This document shows positions 40,393 through 49,392 of a stretch of DNA of 64,000 nt, in pieces; the stretch's first letter is position 1, and each line of letters opens with the position of its first letter. The notes below the pieces were generated by a model, which was given only the letters and a program-made list of their open reading frames with translations, did not search any database and was not told the origin of the DNA. Made by a program: the position numbers and the translations under genes. Source of the DNA: Ruminococcaceae bacterium UBA6353 (GTDB lineage Bacteria > Bacillota > Clostridia > Oscillospirales > Acutalibacteraceae); NCBI GenBank assembly GCA_002437905.1, contig DJRT01000023.1, positions 124,001 to 188,000 of the forward strand, in the 5' to 3' direction.

Positions 40393-42165
40393 TTATTCAC
40401 CAAAACCCGTGCTGCCGTAGATTCCGGCCAGGAATTTGGCAATGGCGATGTTCTGCACCGTCTGTCCACGGAAGATCTCGGTGCCTGCGCCGATGGCATA
40501 GATCGGCACATCCACACCGCTGTGGCTGCCACGGGTGTAGCGGAAGCTGCCGTCCGCCTGCCGGGTGATACCGCCCGTCTCATGGTCGGCCGTGACCACC
40601 AGCACAGTATCCGGATGACAGACCACATATTCCGTCACATAGGCGATCAGATCATCAAAGCGATCCATCGCCCGGATGCAGGCCTCCGCATTCTGTTGAT
40701 GGGAGCTTTTATCAATGTAGGCCTCCTCCACCATCAGGAAGAAGCCCCGGCCGTCAGCGCCCAACTGCGCCAGCGCCTGCGCGGTCGTCGTGCGCAGACC
40801 GTCACCCAGATCGCCCGCACACACATCCACGCCGCCAGCCTGCTGCAGCTGCGTGATCTGGTCACGGATAGTTGCCGTATCATTGCGGTCCTTGCAATGC
40901 GCCAGAAAGGCCGCCGGTGTGGCGCCGGTGATGGTATCGGTCGTCAGCACCCCGGTGCGGCAGCCCTTTTCCGCCGCCAGCTCCCGCAGGCTCTGCACCG
41001 CATTCTGCTGCCCGTCCAGTCCGGCGTAGCCATTATAGGTCTTATACCCACAGGCCAGTGCCGTGCCGCCGGCCGCGCTGTCGGTCGGCTTGCTGTCCGG
41101 GTCCTCCCGCGTGGTCAGCGAATCGGTGATCGCCTGCCCGCAGTTCGGCAGTGCCGCAGCATGGAAAGCACCATTGACCTGTTCCGCCATGGCTACCGTA
41201 TTGAAGCCCATACCGTCCCCGATCAGCAGCACGGCGTTTTTCGCCTCGCGGAAGGTAAATGCCGCCGCCACCGGTTTTTTCGCAATATCGGAGATGCGCA
41301 CCGCTTTTTGGCTGCCGTCGGTCTGTATATGGCTGAGCAGCTCACTGACGCCGCCGCCCACCATATAGCCATCGCCCAGGCAGACGATCTTCTTGCCGCT
41401 GCGGTAGAGAATATAGGTGTTCTCCCCCGCCGGCACTTCCACCGCCGAAGCAGCGCGGTTGGTTGCCCCGATCAGGATCTCATAGTCCGTTTCCGACTCC
41501 TCATCGGTCACCACCGGCAGCGGCCGGCCGGTCGCCGCAGCGATCTGCCCGGAGAAATTCTCTGCAGCGTATTGGGCAAAGCGATCGGCCTGCTGCGGGA
41601 TCACCAGGCGGTACTTCCACAGATCGACCCCCTGCAGGCGGACGCTCTCCACCGGATACTGCTGCCGGCAGAGGTAATTTACCCGTTCACGCAGGGTCAC
41701 GCCGTCCTCATGGACATATTGCTGCATGAAAAACTGCAGCGCCTCCAGGGTGGCCGCCTCGCAGCCACCGGTGATGTAATAGCGCTCACCGCGGCGGGTG
41801 ACTGTATAATCCAGCTGGTACAGCTCCTGCCGGATCGCAGCATCCTCCGGGCGGTTGGTCTGCCCCAGCACAAGCTCCCTGGCCTGCGCGGGGATGGCGG
41901 AGGGATCCTCCACCTGATCGGAGGTCATCGGCAGCTGCGTACCGGTCGCCAGCAGCAGAGCATCCTGCAGCTCCAGTGCCGCTGAGACCAGCGTATCGTC
42001 TGCCCCCTGCGGCCAGACGATCGTGTAATCGGTCAGATCAACTACCGCGCCGCGCCCGGCGGCACCGGTCCGGCGCGGCGCTCCGCCGCAGCCGGCCGCC
42101 GCCAGCAGACATACCGCCGCCAACAGCAGCGCCAGCAATCGTTTTGCCCTTTTCACCCATCTCAC
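40393..42165 (-). CDS. Alkaline phosphatase lipoprotein with a duplicated N-terminal domain
   Basis: The 590-residue protein is exported: a signal peptide ends at LAAAGC (Cys26). The C-terminal half (about 290-590) is an alkaline phosphatase, with the nucleophile Ser363 in DSAAGGTA, metal ligands in LIGDGMG, and DHETGG with a late His in GSHSGVDVPIYAIG. The N-terminal half is unusual: it holds two copies of a domain (about 40-105 and about 190-260) that share the pattern I/LVxPxxAD-x-AxEL-ATGxxLPxxxD-LxxGxTNR. The pattern resembles the N-terminal carbohydrate-associated domain of GH67-like proteins, but I cannot name it with confidence. GGAGG precedes the ATG. It lies 16 bases after the nucleotidyltransferase gene and is probably in its operon. 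Confidence 0.87.
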   Translation of the reverse strand: MRWVKRAKRLLALLLAAVCLLAAAGCGGAPRRTGAAGRGAVVDLTDYTIVWPQGADDTLVSAALELQDALLLATGTQLPMTSDQVEDPSAIPAQARELVLGQTNRPEDAAIRQELYQLDYTVTRRGERYYITGGCEAATLEALQFFMQQYVHEDGVTLRERVNYLCRQQYPVESVRLQGVDLWKYRLVIPQQADRFAQYAAENFSGQIAAATGRPLPVVTDEESETDYEILIGATNRAASAVEVPAGENTYILYRSGKKIVCLGDGYMVGGGVSELLSHIQTDGSQKAVRISDIAKKPVAAAFTFREAKNAVLLIGDGMGFNTVAMAEQVNGAFHAAALPNCGQAITDSLTTREDPDSKPTDSAAGGTALACGYKTYNGYAGLDGQQNAVQSLRELAAEKGCRTGVLTTDTITGATPAAFLAHCKDRNDTATIRDQITQLQQAGGVDVCAGDLGDGLRTTTAQALAQLGADGRGFFLMVEEAYIDKSSHQQNAEACIRAMDRFDDLIAYVTEYVVCHPDTVLVVTADHETGGITRQADGSFRYTRGSHSGVDVPIYAIGAGTEIFRGQTVQNIAIAKFLAGIYGSTGFGE

Positions 42166-42181
42166 CTCCGTCGGTCCGCTG

Positions 42182-43093
42182 TTATTTCCACAGCGTTTCC
42201 GGATACAGCCCCTCTTTGGTCATGGCCGCCAGCGCATCCCGCACCATGGCGTGATCCGCCGCATAGGTCATGCCGTACCACTTGTCATCGGTCGGCAGCA
42301 CCTGCACATCCGCCTCACCGTCCGCCATCATATCATTCACCGCAAAGGGCAGATAGAATTCCGATTTCAGCTCGCCGCCCTTTTCATCCAGGAAGGCACG
42401 GAAGCGGCTCTCAAAATGCTCCAGCGTGCCGGCCGGGAACGCCCAGCAGTTCATGGATACATAGCATTCCTCCGGCAGGCGCGTCCAGGTCTGGCCATCG
42501 TCCTCGGTGTATTGGGGGCAGCCCTCGCGGATCTCAATATGGGTGCGCTCCGTCAGTCCAGTCAGCCGGCCGCTGGGGGTCGTTTCGCAAATACCGCGGG
42601 AGACATAGCCGTTTTCCGTCAGGGTATTGCACAGACGGTAGCCGGCCATGGCCATATGGCAGCAGGTGCCATCCTGCGGCTGCGCCAGAAAATCCGCCAG
42701 CAGCTTAAAGCAATGCGGACCGTAGTAATCATCTGCATTGATCACCGCGAATGGTTCCTTCACCACATCGCGGCAGCACAGCACCGCATGGCCGGTGCCC
42801 CAGGGCTTTTCCCGCCCCTGCGGCACCGTATAGCCTGCCGGCAGTGCATCCAGTTCCTGGTAAACATACTCCACCGGCACATGGGCTGCCACCGCATCGC
42901 CGATCTCCTTCTTGAACGGTTCCTCAATCGCGTGCTTGATCACAAACACCACCTTGCCAAAGCCGGCGCGCAGGGCGTCATAGATGGAATAATCCATCAG
43001 CTTCTCCCCGGCGGGGCCGACCGGCGTGATCTGCTTCAGCCCGCCAAAGCGGCTGCCCATCCCGGCAGCCATAATGATCAGTGTTGGTTTCAT
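42182..43093 (-). CDS. Sugar-phosphate nucleotidyltransferase
   Basis: This 303-residue protein is a GT-A-fold nucleotidyltransferase with the NTP-binding signature MAAGMGSRFGGLKQ, the metal-binding INADDYYG and a downstream sugar-recognition region. Such enzymes activate sugar 1-phosphates with NTP. It is divergent from galE, which suggests UDP-sugar supply, but it is not the canonical GalU sequence and the substrate is open. The promoter at 43139 has a consensus -10 box. The alkaline phosphatase gene follows. Confidence 0.88.
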   Translation of the reverse strand: MKPTLIIMAAGMGSRFGGLKQITPVGPAGEKLMDYSIYDALRAGFGKVVFVIKHAIEEPFKKEIGDAVAAHVPVEYVYQELDALPAGYTVPQGREKPWGTGHAVLCCRDVVKEPFAVINADDYYGPHCFKLLADFLAQPQDGTCCHMAMAGYRLCNTLTENGYVSRGICETTPSGRLTGLTERTHIEIREGCPQYTEDDGQTWTRLPEECYVSMNCWAFPAGTLEHFESRFRAFLDEKGGELKSEFYLPFAVNDMMADGEADVQVLPTDDKWYGMTYAADHAMVRDALAAMTKEGLYPETLWK

Positions 43094-43138
43094 GTTTCTT
43101 TTCCCTCTCTCTGCGTCAGATCTTTCCCTACTGCAGAC

Positions 43139-43167
43139 ATTATACTGCTATACCGGACAAAAAACAA
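43139..43167 (-). promoter_or_regulatory. Promoter of the nucleotidyltransferase gene
   Basis: Minus strand TTGTTT (43167-43162), 17-bp spacer, TATAAT (43144-43139). Confidence 0.75.
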
Positions 43168-43212
43168 GGCATTTTTGCTGCATTTATGGGGGGTGATTGC
43201 ACAAATACCCTA

Positions 43213-43241
43213 TTGTCAAACCCCGGCCGGGATAGTATAAT
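43213..43241 (+). promoter_or_regulatory. Promoter of galE
   Basis: TTGTCA (43213-43218), 17-bp spacer, TATAAT (43236-43241). Confidence 0.9.
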
Positions 43242-43276
43242 ACCCTCAGAAAATCAAAAAACGGAGGAGATCAACT

Positions 43277-44293
43277 ATGGCAATTCTGATTACCGGCGGC
43301 TGCGGCTATATCGGCAGCCACACCTGCATTGAGATGCTCAAGGCCGGTTACGACATTGTGGTGATCGACAACTATTACAATGCAAAGCCGGAAGCGCTCA
43401 AGCGCGTAAAAGAGCTTTCCGGAAAGGACTTTCCGTTTTACGAGTGCGACATCCGCGATGCCGCAGGGCTGCGCAAGGTTTTCGCCGCGCACCCGATCGA
43501 CGCCGTGATCCACTTCGCCGGGCTGAAGGCCGTGGGCGAATCGGTGCAAAAGCCGCTGATGTACTATGAAAACAATGTGGCCGGCACCGTGACCCTGTGC
43601 GAAGTGATGGCCGAGGCCGGCTGCAAACGCATCGTGTTTTCCTCCTCGGCAACCGTTTATGGCATGAACAACCCCTCCCCGCTGAAGGAGACCATGCCCA
43701 CCGGCGCCGTGACCAACCCCTATGGCCGCACCAAGCACATGATCGAGGGCATTCTGACCGATCTGTGCACCTCCGACCCGGAGTGGACGGCGGTGCTGCT
43801 GCGCTACTTCAACCCCATTGGCGCACATGAGAGCGGCCGCATCGGCGAGGACCCCAACGGCATCCCGAACAACCTGATGCCCTACATCACCCAGGTGGCC
43901 ATCGGCAAGCTGCCGCAGCTTTCGGTGTTCGGGGATGATTACGATACCCCGGACGGCACCGGCGTGCGCGATTACATCCATGTGGTCGACCTGGCCAAGG
44001 GCCATGTGAAGGCCGTCGATTATGCGCTGAAAACCAAGGGCGCCGACGCCATCAACCTCGGCACCGGCGTGGGTTACAGCGTACTGGATCTGGTCAAGGC
44101 GTTCAAGAAGGCAAACGGCGTGGAGGTTCCCTATAAGATTGCACCCCGCCGTGCCGGCGATGTTGCCACCTGCTATTCCGACCCCTCCAAGGCAGCCGAG
44201 CTGCTGGGCTGGAAGGCCGAAAAGGATCTGGAGGACATGTGCCGCGATTCCTGGCGCTGGCAGTCCAACAATCCCAAGGGCTACGAAGACTGA
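43277..44293 (+). CDS. galE: UDP-glucose 4-epimerase
   Basis: The 338-residue enzyme interconverts UDP-glucose and UDP-galactose in the Leloir pathway. It has the NAD-binding GGCGYIGSHT at the N-terminus, the catalytic Ser in FSSSATVYG, and Tyr149 and Lys153 in YGRTK. NLGTGVGYSVLDLVKAF and the RAGDVA segment are also conserved. GGAGG is upstream of ATG 43277. It is monocistronic and could handle galactose released by the GH42 enzyme at the left of the window. Confidence 0.97.
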   Translation: MAILITGGCGYIGSHTCIEMLKAGYDIVVIDNYYNAKPEALKRVKELSGKDFPFYECDIRDAAGLRKVFAAHPIDAVIHFAGLKAVGESVQKPLMYYENNVAGTVTLCEVMAEAGCKRIVFSSSATVYGMNNPSPLKETMPTGAVTNPYGRTKHMIEGILTDLCTSDPEWTAVLLRYFNPIGAHESGRIGEDPNGIPNNLMPYITQVAIGKLPQLSVFGDDYDTPDGTGVRDYIHVVDLAKGHVKAVDYALKTKGADAINLGTGVGYSVLDLVKAFKKANGVEVPYKIAPRRAGDVATCYSDPSKAAELLGWKAEKDLEDMCRDSWRWQSNNPKGYED

Positions 44294-44307
44294 CATCCCC
44301 TGCCAAA

Positions 44308-44352
44308 GCATCCCCGTTCCGGCTGATAACGGCCGAAACGGGGATGCTTCTT
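44308..44352. terminator. Terminator between galE and the Gfo/Idh gene
   Basis: GCATCCCCGTT and AACGGGGATGC form the outer stem with an inner CCGGC/GGCCG pairing, followed by TTCTTTTTT on the plus strand. Confidence 0.92.
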
Positions 44353-44355
44353 TTT

Positions 44356-45582
44356 TCAGCGCAGACTGTATGGCTGCTCCGCTATATCGGTGCGTTCCAT
44401 CCAGCGGCCGCGGGTAAAGTCCGGAATGGCCTGCGGCGCGCCGCCGGCAGCAATAGACTGCTCGGATAGTGCACTGACACACATCCAGGCTGCAGCATCG
44501 TACACATCAATCGGCGGCTGCACGCCGGCCTTCACCGCCTCAATGAAAGCGCGGAACACCAGCCAGTCGATCCCATCATGCCCACCCTTGACTGCGTAAT
44601 TTTCCCACAGCGGGTGCCGGTAGCGGGCTTCATACTCTGCGGCATTCCCCCACAGCTCCCGTGCCCGGAATTCATAGGCATTGTGCCGACCGTCTTCAAA
44701 GACGGCGTCGGTATCCTCAAAATAGGCGCCCCTGGTGCCCCGCACCGTAAATCCGCGGGAATAGGTGCGCGGCAGGGTGGTATCCAGCGTCAGCTCGATC
44801 AGCTCACCGCCGGCACAGGTAATGGCCGTTTTCACCACATCCCCCTGGGCAAAAGCGGCCTCCGCCAGTGTGTCTGCCACCCCTTTTTTCTGCAGCACAT
44901 AGGCATGCATTCCCCTGGCACAGGAGGCAACCGCAGTCAAAGAAAGCATCCGGTTGCCGTCATTGATACGCAGCAGCTTGGCGATTGGCCCAAGCTCATG
45001 GGTAGGGTAGTTTTCCGCATTGCGGTGCAGATAATTGCGCAGACGGTAGTGCCGGTTTTCGGCGCCGTAGGCGATCTCCTCCCGCAGATCATGATGATAG
45101 CCGCCCTCACAGAAAGGAATTTCGCCGAAAAAGCCCTCCCGCGCCATGCGCAGCGCCATCAGCTCGCGCTTACCGTAGCAGCAGTTTTCCAGCAGCATGC
45201 AGGGCATACCGGTGCTCTCCGCCGTATCCACCAGCCGCCAGCAATCCGCCACGGAATAGGCCCCGCCAACCTCCATGGCCACGGCCTTGCCGGCCTGCAT
45301 TGCCGCCACCGCAATAGCCACATGGGATTCCCATGCGGTCATCACCACCACAGCATCCACATCCATGGCAACCAGCTCATGGTAGTCCGTTGTACAGAAC
45401 GGCCGTGTGCCGCCATCGGCCTGAATGGCCTGCGCGGCGGCCTCCACACGGTCGGCATAGGCATCACATACGCCGCAGAGCACCACATCCATCCGGCTCA
45501 TCGGCAGCAGGATATCCCGCAGCAGTGCCATCCCACGGTTACCAAAGCCGACCAGTCCCAACCGCAGTTTTTCTTTTTTCAT
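44356..45582 (-). CDS. Gfo/Idh/MocA-family oxidoreductase
   Basis: This 408-residue dehydrogenase-like protein has an N-terminal Rossmann fold (GLVGFGNRGMALLRDIL) and the family signature EVGGAYSVADCWRLVD near 105-120, where EKP is usual, so the common Lys is replaced. The C-terminal domain is longer than average and Trp/Tyr-rich. Members act on sugars, inositols or glycosidic bonds by NAD-dependent redox. The start at 45582 is favoured by GGAGG about 11 bases upstream; a GTG at 45594 overlaps that site. It is divergent from an AraC-type regulator. Confidence 0.9.
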   Translation of the reverse strand: MKKEKLRLGLVGFGNRGMALLRDILLPMSRMDVVLCGVCDAYADRVEAAAQAIQADGGTRPFCTTDYHELVAMDVDAVVVMTAWESHVAIAVAAMQAGKAVAMEVGGAYSVADCWRLVDTAESTGMPCMLLENCCYGKRELMALRMAREGFFGEIPFCEGGYHHDLREEIAYGAENRHYRLRNYLHRNAENYPTHELGPIAKLLRINDGNRMLSLTAVASCARGMHAYVLQKKGVADTLAEAAFAQGDVVKTAITCAGGELIELTLDTTLPRTYSRGFTVRGTRGAYFEDTDAVFEDGRHNAYEFRARELWGNAAEYEARYRHPLWENYAVKGGHDGIDWLVFRAFIEAVKAGVQPPIDVYDAAAWMCVSALSEQSIAAGGAPQAIPDFTRGRWMERTDIAEQPYSLR

Positions 45583-45612
45583 GCGATCATGCACCTCCGA
45601 AAAATTTTCTGC

Positions 45613-45641
45613 TTGCAGTATAGCAGAACTGATTGTATAAT
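45613..45641 (+). promoter_or_regulatory. Promoter of the araC-type gene, overlapping a divergent -10
   Basis: TTGCAG (45613-45618), 17-bp spacer, TATAAT (45636-45641). The reverse strand reads TATACT at 45622-45617, a likely -10 for the Gfo/Idh gene with a poor -35, so the two promoters overlap. Confidence 0.75.
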
Positions 45642-45694
45642 GAAATACGATATTAGCCGATTTTATTATAAAATACGCTCAGAGGAGACTTTGC

Positions 45695-46552
45695 ATGAAA
45701 AATTCTCCCTATACGCTGCATCCGGTCCGGCGCTGGATCACAGTTGAGGCACTGGTGGCCGTCTATGACGAGATACGCCCCCGGAATTTTGATTTTAGCG
45801 GCGAGATGCACGATTTCTGGGAGCTGGTCTGTGTACTTGACGGTGAAGCCATCGCCACAGCGGATGAGCGAATCTATACTCTGCGCCGCGGGCAGGCGCT
45901 GCTGCACCGACCGATGGAATTCCATCGCATCCGCACCACAGCCGACAGCGAGGCACACCTGCTGCTGCTGTCCTTTCAGGCGGCCGGCGACGGTATGCCG
46001 GCGCTGGCCGGCACAGTTTTTCCGCTGGGCGAACAGGAACTGCTCCAGCTGCAGACCGTGGGTGAATGCTTCAAACAGGTACAGGCCCTGCTATCCGGCG
46101 GCCGACCGGAACCGGCACTGCGCCGCGCCGAGACCGTAGCAGCGGTGGAAATGGAGCGCTTTCTGCTCTCCGTCGAGGCACGGCTGCCTGCCACGCAAAT
46201 GCCACTGACCAGGCCACAGCATGCCGATACCTACGAGGCTGTCATTCGCTATATGCAGGCGCACATTGCCGAGCCGCTGACCCTGCAGCAACTTGCGCAC
46301 GGCTGCCGGCTGAGCCCGAGCACGCTCAAGCGGGTATTCGCCCTATATTGCGACCGCAGTGTGATGACCTACTTCCGTTCCATGAAGATCCGCTGCGCCC
46401 GGCAGCTGCTGGAGCAGGGGGAAACCATTCAGGCGGTCAGCCGACAGCTGGGATTCAGTGAGGTTACCTACTTTCACACAGTATTCAAACGGGAGACTGG
46501 GCTGCCGCCGGGGCAATTCCGCCGGCAGTATACCCCAAAAGAAAGGGGCTGA
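45695..46552 (+). CDS. AraC-family transcriptional regulator
   Basis: The 285-residue regulator has an N-terminal cupin sensor domain (HDFWELVCVLDG, LRRGQALLHRPMEFHRI) and a C-terminal AraC DNA-binding domain (about 185-280, with LTLQQLAHGCRLSPSTLKRVF and the signature GFSEVTYFHTVFKRETGLPPGQFRR). It is divergent from the Gfo/Idh gene across a 112-bp gap with overlapping promoters and probably activates it. GAGGAG precedes the ATG. The stop codon lies inside the terminator stem. Confidence 0.94.
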   Translation: MKNSPYTLHPVRRWITVEALVAVYDEIRPRNFDFSGEMHDFWELVCVLDGEAIATADERIYTLRRGQALLHRPMEFHRIRTTADSEAHLLLLSFQAAGDGMPALAGTVFPLGEQELLQLQTVGECFKQVQALLSGGRPEPALRRAETVAAVEMERFLLSVEARLPATQMPLTRPQHADTYEAVIRYMQAHIAEPLTLQQLAHGCRLSPSTLKRVFALYCDRSVMTYFRSMKIRCARQLLEQGETIQAVSRQLGFSEVTYFHTVFKRETGLPPGQFRRQYTPKERG

Positions 46553-46577
46553 GGTCCATAGACCTCAGCCCCTTTCC
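46542..46577. terminator. Bidirectional terminator between araC-type gene and argH
   Basis: AAAGGGGCTGAGGTC pairs perfectly with GACCTCAGCCCCTTT. The left arm contains the last codons of the araC-type gene. Confidence 0.93.
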
Positions 46578-46587
46578 GCTGCACTTT

Positions 46588-47970
46588 TTATTCGGATTTT
46601 GCCAGCTGTTCCCGCACATAGGCAATCTGTTCTGCCACCGAGGCGGCACAGGTGCCGCCGGCACTGCTGCGCCGTTCCACACACGCCTGCAGATCCACAG
46701 CCGCATACACGCCCTCGTCAAACAGCGGGCTGTACTCCCGGTAAACGGCCAGCGGCAGCGTTTCCAGCACGCAGCCATCCTGCAGGCACCGCGCCACCAG
46801 CTGCCCGGAGAGCTTGTAGGCCGAACGGAAGGGCAGCCCCTTGCCCACCAGATAGTCCGCCAGATCCGTTGCGTTGATGAAGCCCTTTTGCGCCGCCTTT
46901 TTCATGTTTTCCGCATTCACGGCCATGGTTTCCACCATACCAGCCATGATCTGCAGACACATTTTGGCGGTGTCGCAGGCATCAAAAACGCCCTCCTTGT
47001 CCTCCTGCATATCCTTGTTATAGGCCAGCGGCAGCCCCTTCAGGGTGGTCAGCAGCCCCAGCAGGTCACCGTACACCCGCCCGGTCTTGCCGCGCACCAG
47101 CTCGGCCATATCGGGGTTCTTCTTCTGCGGCATGATCGAGGAACCGGTGGTGAACGCATCGGATAATTCCACAAACTTGAATTCCCAGCTCTGCCACAGG
47201 ATCAGTTCCTCCGCAAAGCGGGAAAGGTGCATCATCAGGATCGCCAGCGCCGAGAGCAGCTCAACGGCAAAATCCCGGTCAGAAACCCCGTCCATGGAAT
47301 TGCGGCAGATCGCATCAAAGCCAAGCGCCTGCGCCTCCGCCAGACGGTCTGTCGGATAGGTCGTGCCGGCCAGCGCACAGCAGCCGATGGGGCTGACATT
47401 CATCCGCCGGCGGCAATCCGCCAGCCGCTGCCGATCCCGCAGCAGCATCATCGCATAGGCCATCAGGTGGTGGCCAAAGGTGACCGGCTGCGCCCGCTGC
47501 AGGTGGGTATAGCCCGGCAGAATAACCGCCGCGTTCTGCTCCGCCCTGCTGCACAGCACCGCTGCCAGCTTTTCCACCAGCGTGCCGATGGCAGCCGTTT
47601 CCTCCCGCAGATACAGGCGCAGATCCAGCGCCACCTGATCGTTGCGGCTGCGGGCAGTGTGCAGCTTTTTCCCCACATCGCCCAGCCGCTCGGTCAGCAC
47701 CTGCTCCACAAACATGTGGATATCCTCGCAGTCCCCGTCGATCGGCAGGGTCCCGCTCTCCAGGTCATCCAGTATCCCCTGCAGCCCGTCGATCAGCTGC
47801 GCCGCCTCCGCCTGTGAAATAATGCCGGTGGCGCCCAGCATAGAGGCGTGCGCCATGCTGCCCGTAATATCCTGCCGGAACATCCGGCTGTCAAACCGGA
47901 TGGAGGAATTGAAATCATCCGCCAGCTGGTTGGTCACGCCGTCGGTACGACCGGCCCACAGTTTCGCCAT
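46588..47970 (-). CDS. argH: Argininosuccinate lyase
   Basis: This 460-residue enzyme converts argininosuccinate to arginine and fumarate, the last step of arginine synthesis. It has the fumarase/ASL superfamily signature GSSIMPQKKNPDMAE with the catalytic flexible loop, the early DFNSSIRFD motif, and HMFVEQ plus TARSRNDQV in the substrate site. Length is normal. It follows argG after 18 bases and is co-transcribed with it. Confidence 0.98.
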   Translation of the reverse strand: MAKLWAGRTDGVTNQLADDFNSSIRFDSRMFRQDITGSMAHASMLGATGIISQAEAAQLIDGLQGILDDLESGTLPIDGDCEDIHMFVEQVLTERLGDVGKKLHTARSRNDQVALDLRLYLREETAAIGTLVEKLAAVLCSRAEQNAAVILPGYTHLQRAQPVTFGHHLMAYAMMLLRDRQRLADCRRRMNVSPIGCCALAGTTYPTDRLAEAQALGFDAICRNSMDGVSDRDFAVELLSALAILMMHLSRFAEELILWQSWEFKFVELSDAFTTGSSIMPQKKNPDMAELVRGKTGRVYGDLLGLLTTLKGLPLAYNKDMQEDKEGVFDACDTAKMCLQIMAGMVETMAVNAENMKKAAQKGFINATDLADYLVGKGLPFRSAYKLSGQLVARCLQDGCVLETLPLAVYREYSPLFDEGVYAAVDLQACVERRSSAGGTCAASVAEQIAYVREQLAKSE

Positions 47971-47988
47971 CTTGCGCCCCTCCTGCGT

Positions 47989-49206
47989 TTACTTTTTGCC
48001 GTTCACCATGGCCTGCACCTTGGTCGGCAGGCCGTAGAGGTTGATAAAGCCGGTGGCGTCTGTCTGGTCATAGTCGCTCTCGCCGAAGGTGGCGATCTCC
48101 TCGCTGTAAAGCGAATTCGGGCTCCAGACGCCGGCCTTGATGATATTGCCCTTATAGAGCTTCAGCTTCACCTTGCCGGTAACCGTCTCCTGCGTCTTGT
48201 CCACAAAGGCGGAAAGTGCCTCCCGCAGCGGCGAAAACCACTGCCCATTGTATACCAGCTCAGCAAAGGTGATGGACAGCCGCTGCTTTTCGTGCATGGT
48301 CAGCTTATCCAGGCACAGGCTTTCCAGCGCCTCATGCGCCTTGTAGAGGATGGCGCCGCCGGGTGTCTCATAAACGCCCCGGCATTTCATACCGACCAGC
48401 CGGTTCTCCACAATATCAATGATGCCGATACCGTTCTGCCCGCCCAGCGTGTTCAGCGCCAGGATGATCTGCTTGGCACTCATCTTCTCGTCGTTCAGCG
48501 CCACCGGTACACCTTTTTCAAATTCCAGCGTCACATAGGTCGGCTTATCCGGTGCCTCCAGCGGGGATACCCCCATTTCCAGAAAGCCGGGCTTCTCATA
48601 CTGCGGCTCGTTGCCGGTATCCTCCAGATCCAGACCCTCATGGGAAAGATGCCACAGGTTCTTATCCTTGGAATAGTTGGTCTCCCGGTTGATCTTCAGC
48701 GGGATATTGTGTGCCTCGGCGTAGTCGATCTCCTCCTCACGGGATTTGATCGACCACTCCCGCCAGGGTGCGATGATCGGCATATTGGGCGCAAAATGCT
48801 TGATGGCCAGCTCAAACCGTACCTGGTCATTGCCCTTGCCCGTGCAGCCGTGGCAGATGGCGTCCGCCCCCTCCTTGAGGGCGATCTCCACCAGCGCCTT
48901 GGCAATGCAGGGGCGGGCATGGCTGGTGCCCAGCAGATACTCCTCATACACCGCACCGGCCTTCATGGTGGGAATGATGTAGTCATCCACATATTCGTCC
49001 GTCAGATCCAGCACATACAGCTTGGAGGCGCCGGTTTTCAGGGCCTTTTCCTCCAGGCCATCCAGCTCGTCCGCCTGCCCCACATTGCCGGAAACGGCGA
49101 TTACCTCGCAGTTGTTATAGTTCTCCTTCAGCCACGGGATGATGATGGAGGTATCCAGGCCGCCCGAATAGGCCAGCACAACTTTTTTGATATTTTCTTT
49201 ATTCAT
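47989..49206 (-). CDS. argG: Argininosuccinate synthase
   Basis: The 405-residue enzyme joins citrulline and aspartate using ATP. The pyrophosphatase loop AYSGGLDTS is at residues 12-20, and GCTGKGNDQVRFE and the GRNG-type citrulline site follow. AAGGAG is upstream of the ATG. Consensus promoter and ARG-box-like repeats at 49274-49327 indicate control by an arginine repressor. No argR gene is in this window. Confidence 0.98.
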   Translation of the reverse strand: MNKENIKKVVLAYSGGLDTSIIIPWLKENYNNCEVIAVSGNVGQADELDGLEEKALKTGASKLYVLDLTDEYVDDYIIPTMKAGAVYEEYLLGTSHARPCIAKALVEIALKEGADAICHGCTGKGNDQVRFELAIKHFAPNMPIIAPWREWSIKSREEEIDYAEAHNIPLKINRETNYSKDKNLWHLSHEGLDLEDTGNEPQYEKPGFLEMGVSPLEAPDKPTYVTLEFEKGVPVALNDEKMSAKQIILALNTLGGQNGIGIIDIVENRLVGMKCRGVYETPGGAILYKAHEALESLCLDKLTMHEKQRLSITFAELVYNGQWFSPLREALSAFVDKTQETVTGKVKLKLYKGNIIKAGVWSPNSLYSEEIATFGESDYDQTDATGFINLYGLPTKVQAMVNGKK

Positions 49207-49236
49207 CGCACATCGTCTCCTTTAAGAATATACAGT

Positions 49237-49265
49237 ATCATACCCCCGTTCGCGCCATTTGTCAA
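49237..49265 (-). promoter_or_regulatory. Promoter of argGH
   Basis: Minus strand TTGACA (49265-49260), 17-bp spacer, TATGAT (49242-49237). Confidence 0.92.
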
Positions 49266-49273
49266 GCAAATTT

Positions 49274-49327
49274 TTAATTTTTATGCAAAAAAATGTTTGT
49301 TTTATACATTTCGGCTGTATATATACA
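49274..49327. promoter_or_regulatory. Candidate tandem ARG boxes upstream of argG
   Basis: TTTTTATGCA ends at 49287, GTTTTATACA ends at 49308 (21 bp later) and the perfect palindrome TGTATATATACA occupies 49316-49327. The half-site TGYATAAAA and 21-bp phasing fit ARG boxes, placed just upstream of the -35 box. Confidence 0.6.
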
Positions 49328-49366
49328 AAAGCACGGCCGGCACCCATATAAGGTGCCGGCCGTGCC
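49328..49366 (-). terminator. Terminator of the yloU-fakA operon
   Basis: GCACGGCCGGCACC (49331-49344) pairs perfectly with GGTGCCGGCCGTGC (49352-49365) around a seven-base loop. TTTTGT follows on the minus strand. Confidence 0.9.
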
Positions 49367-49392
49367 GCCGTTTTTATTCATTTTCAGCCGGA

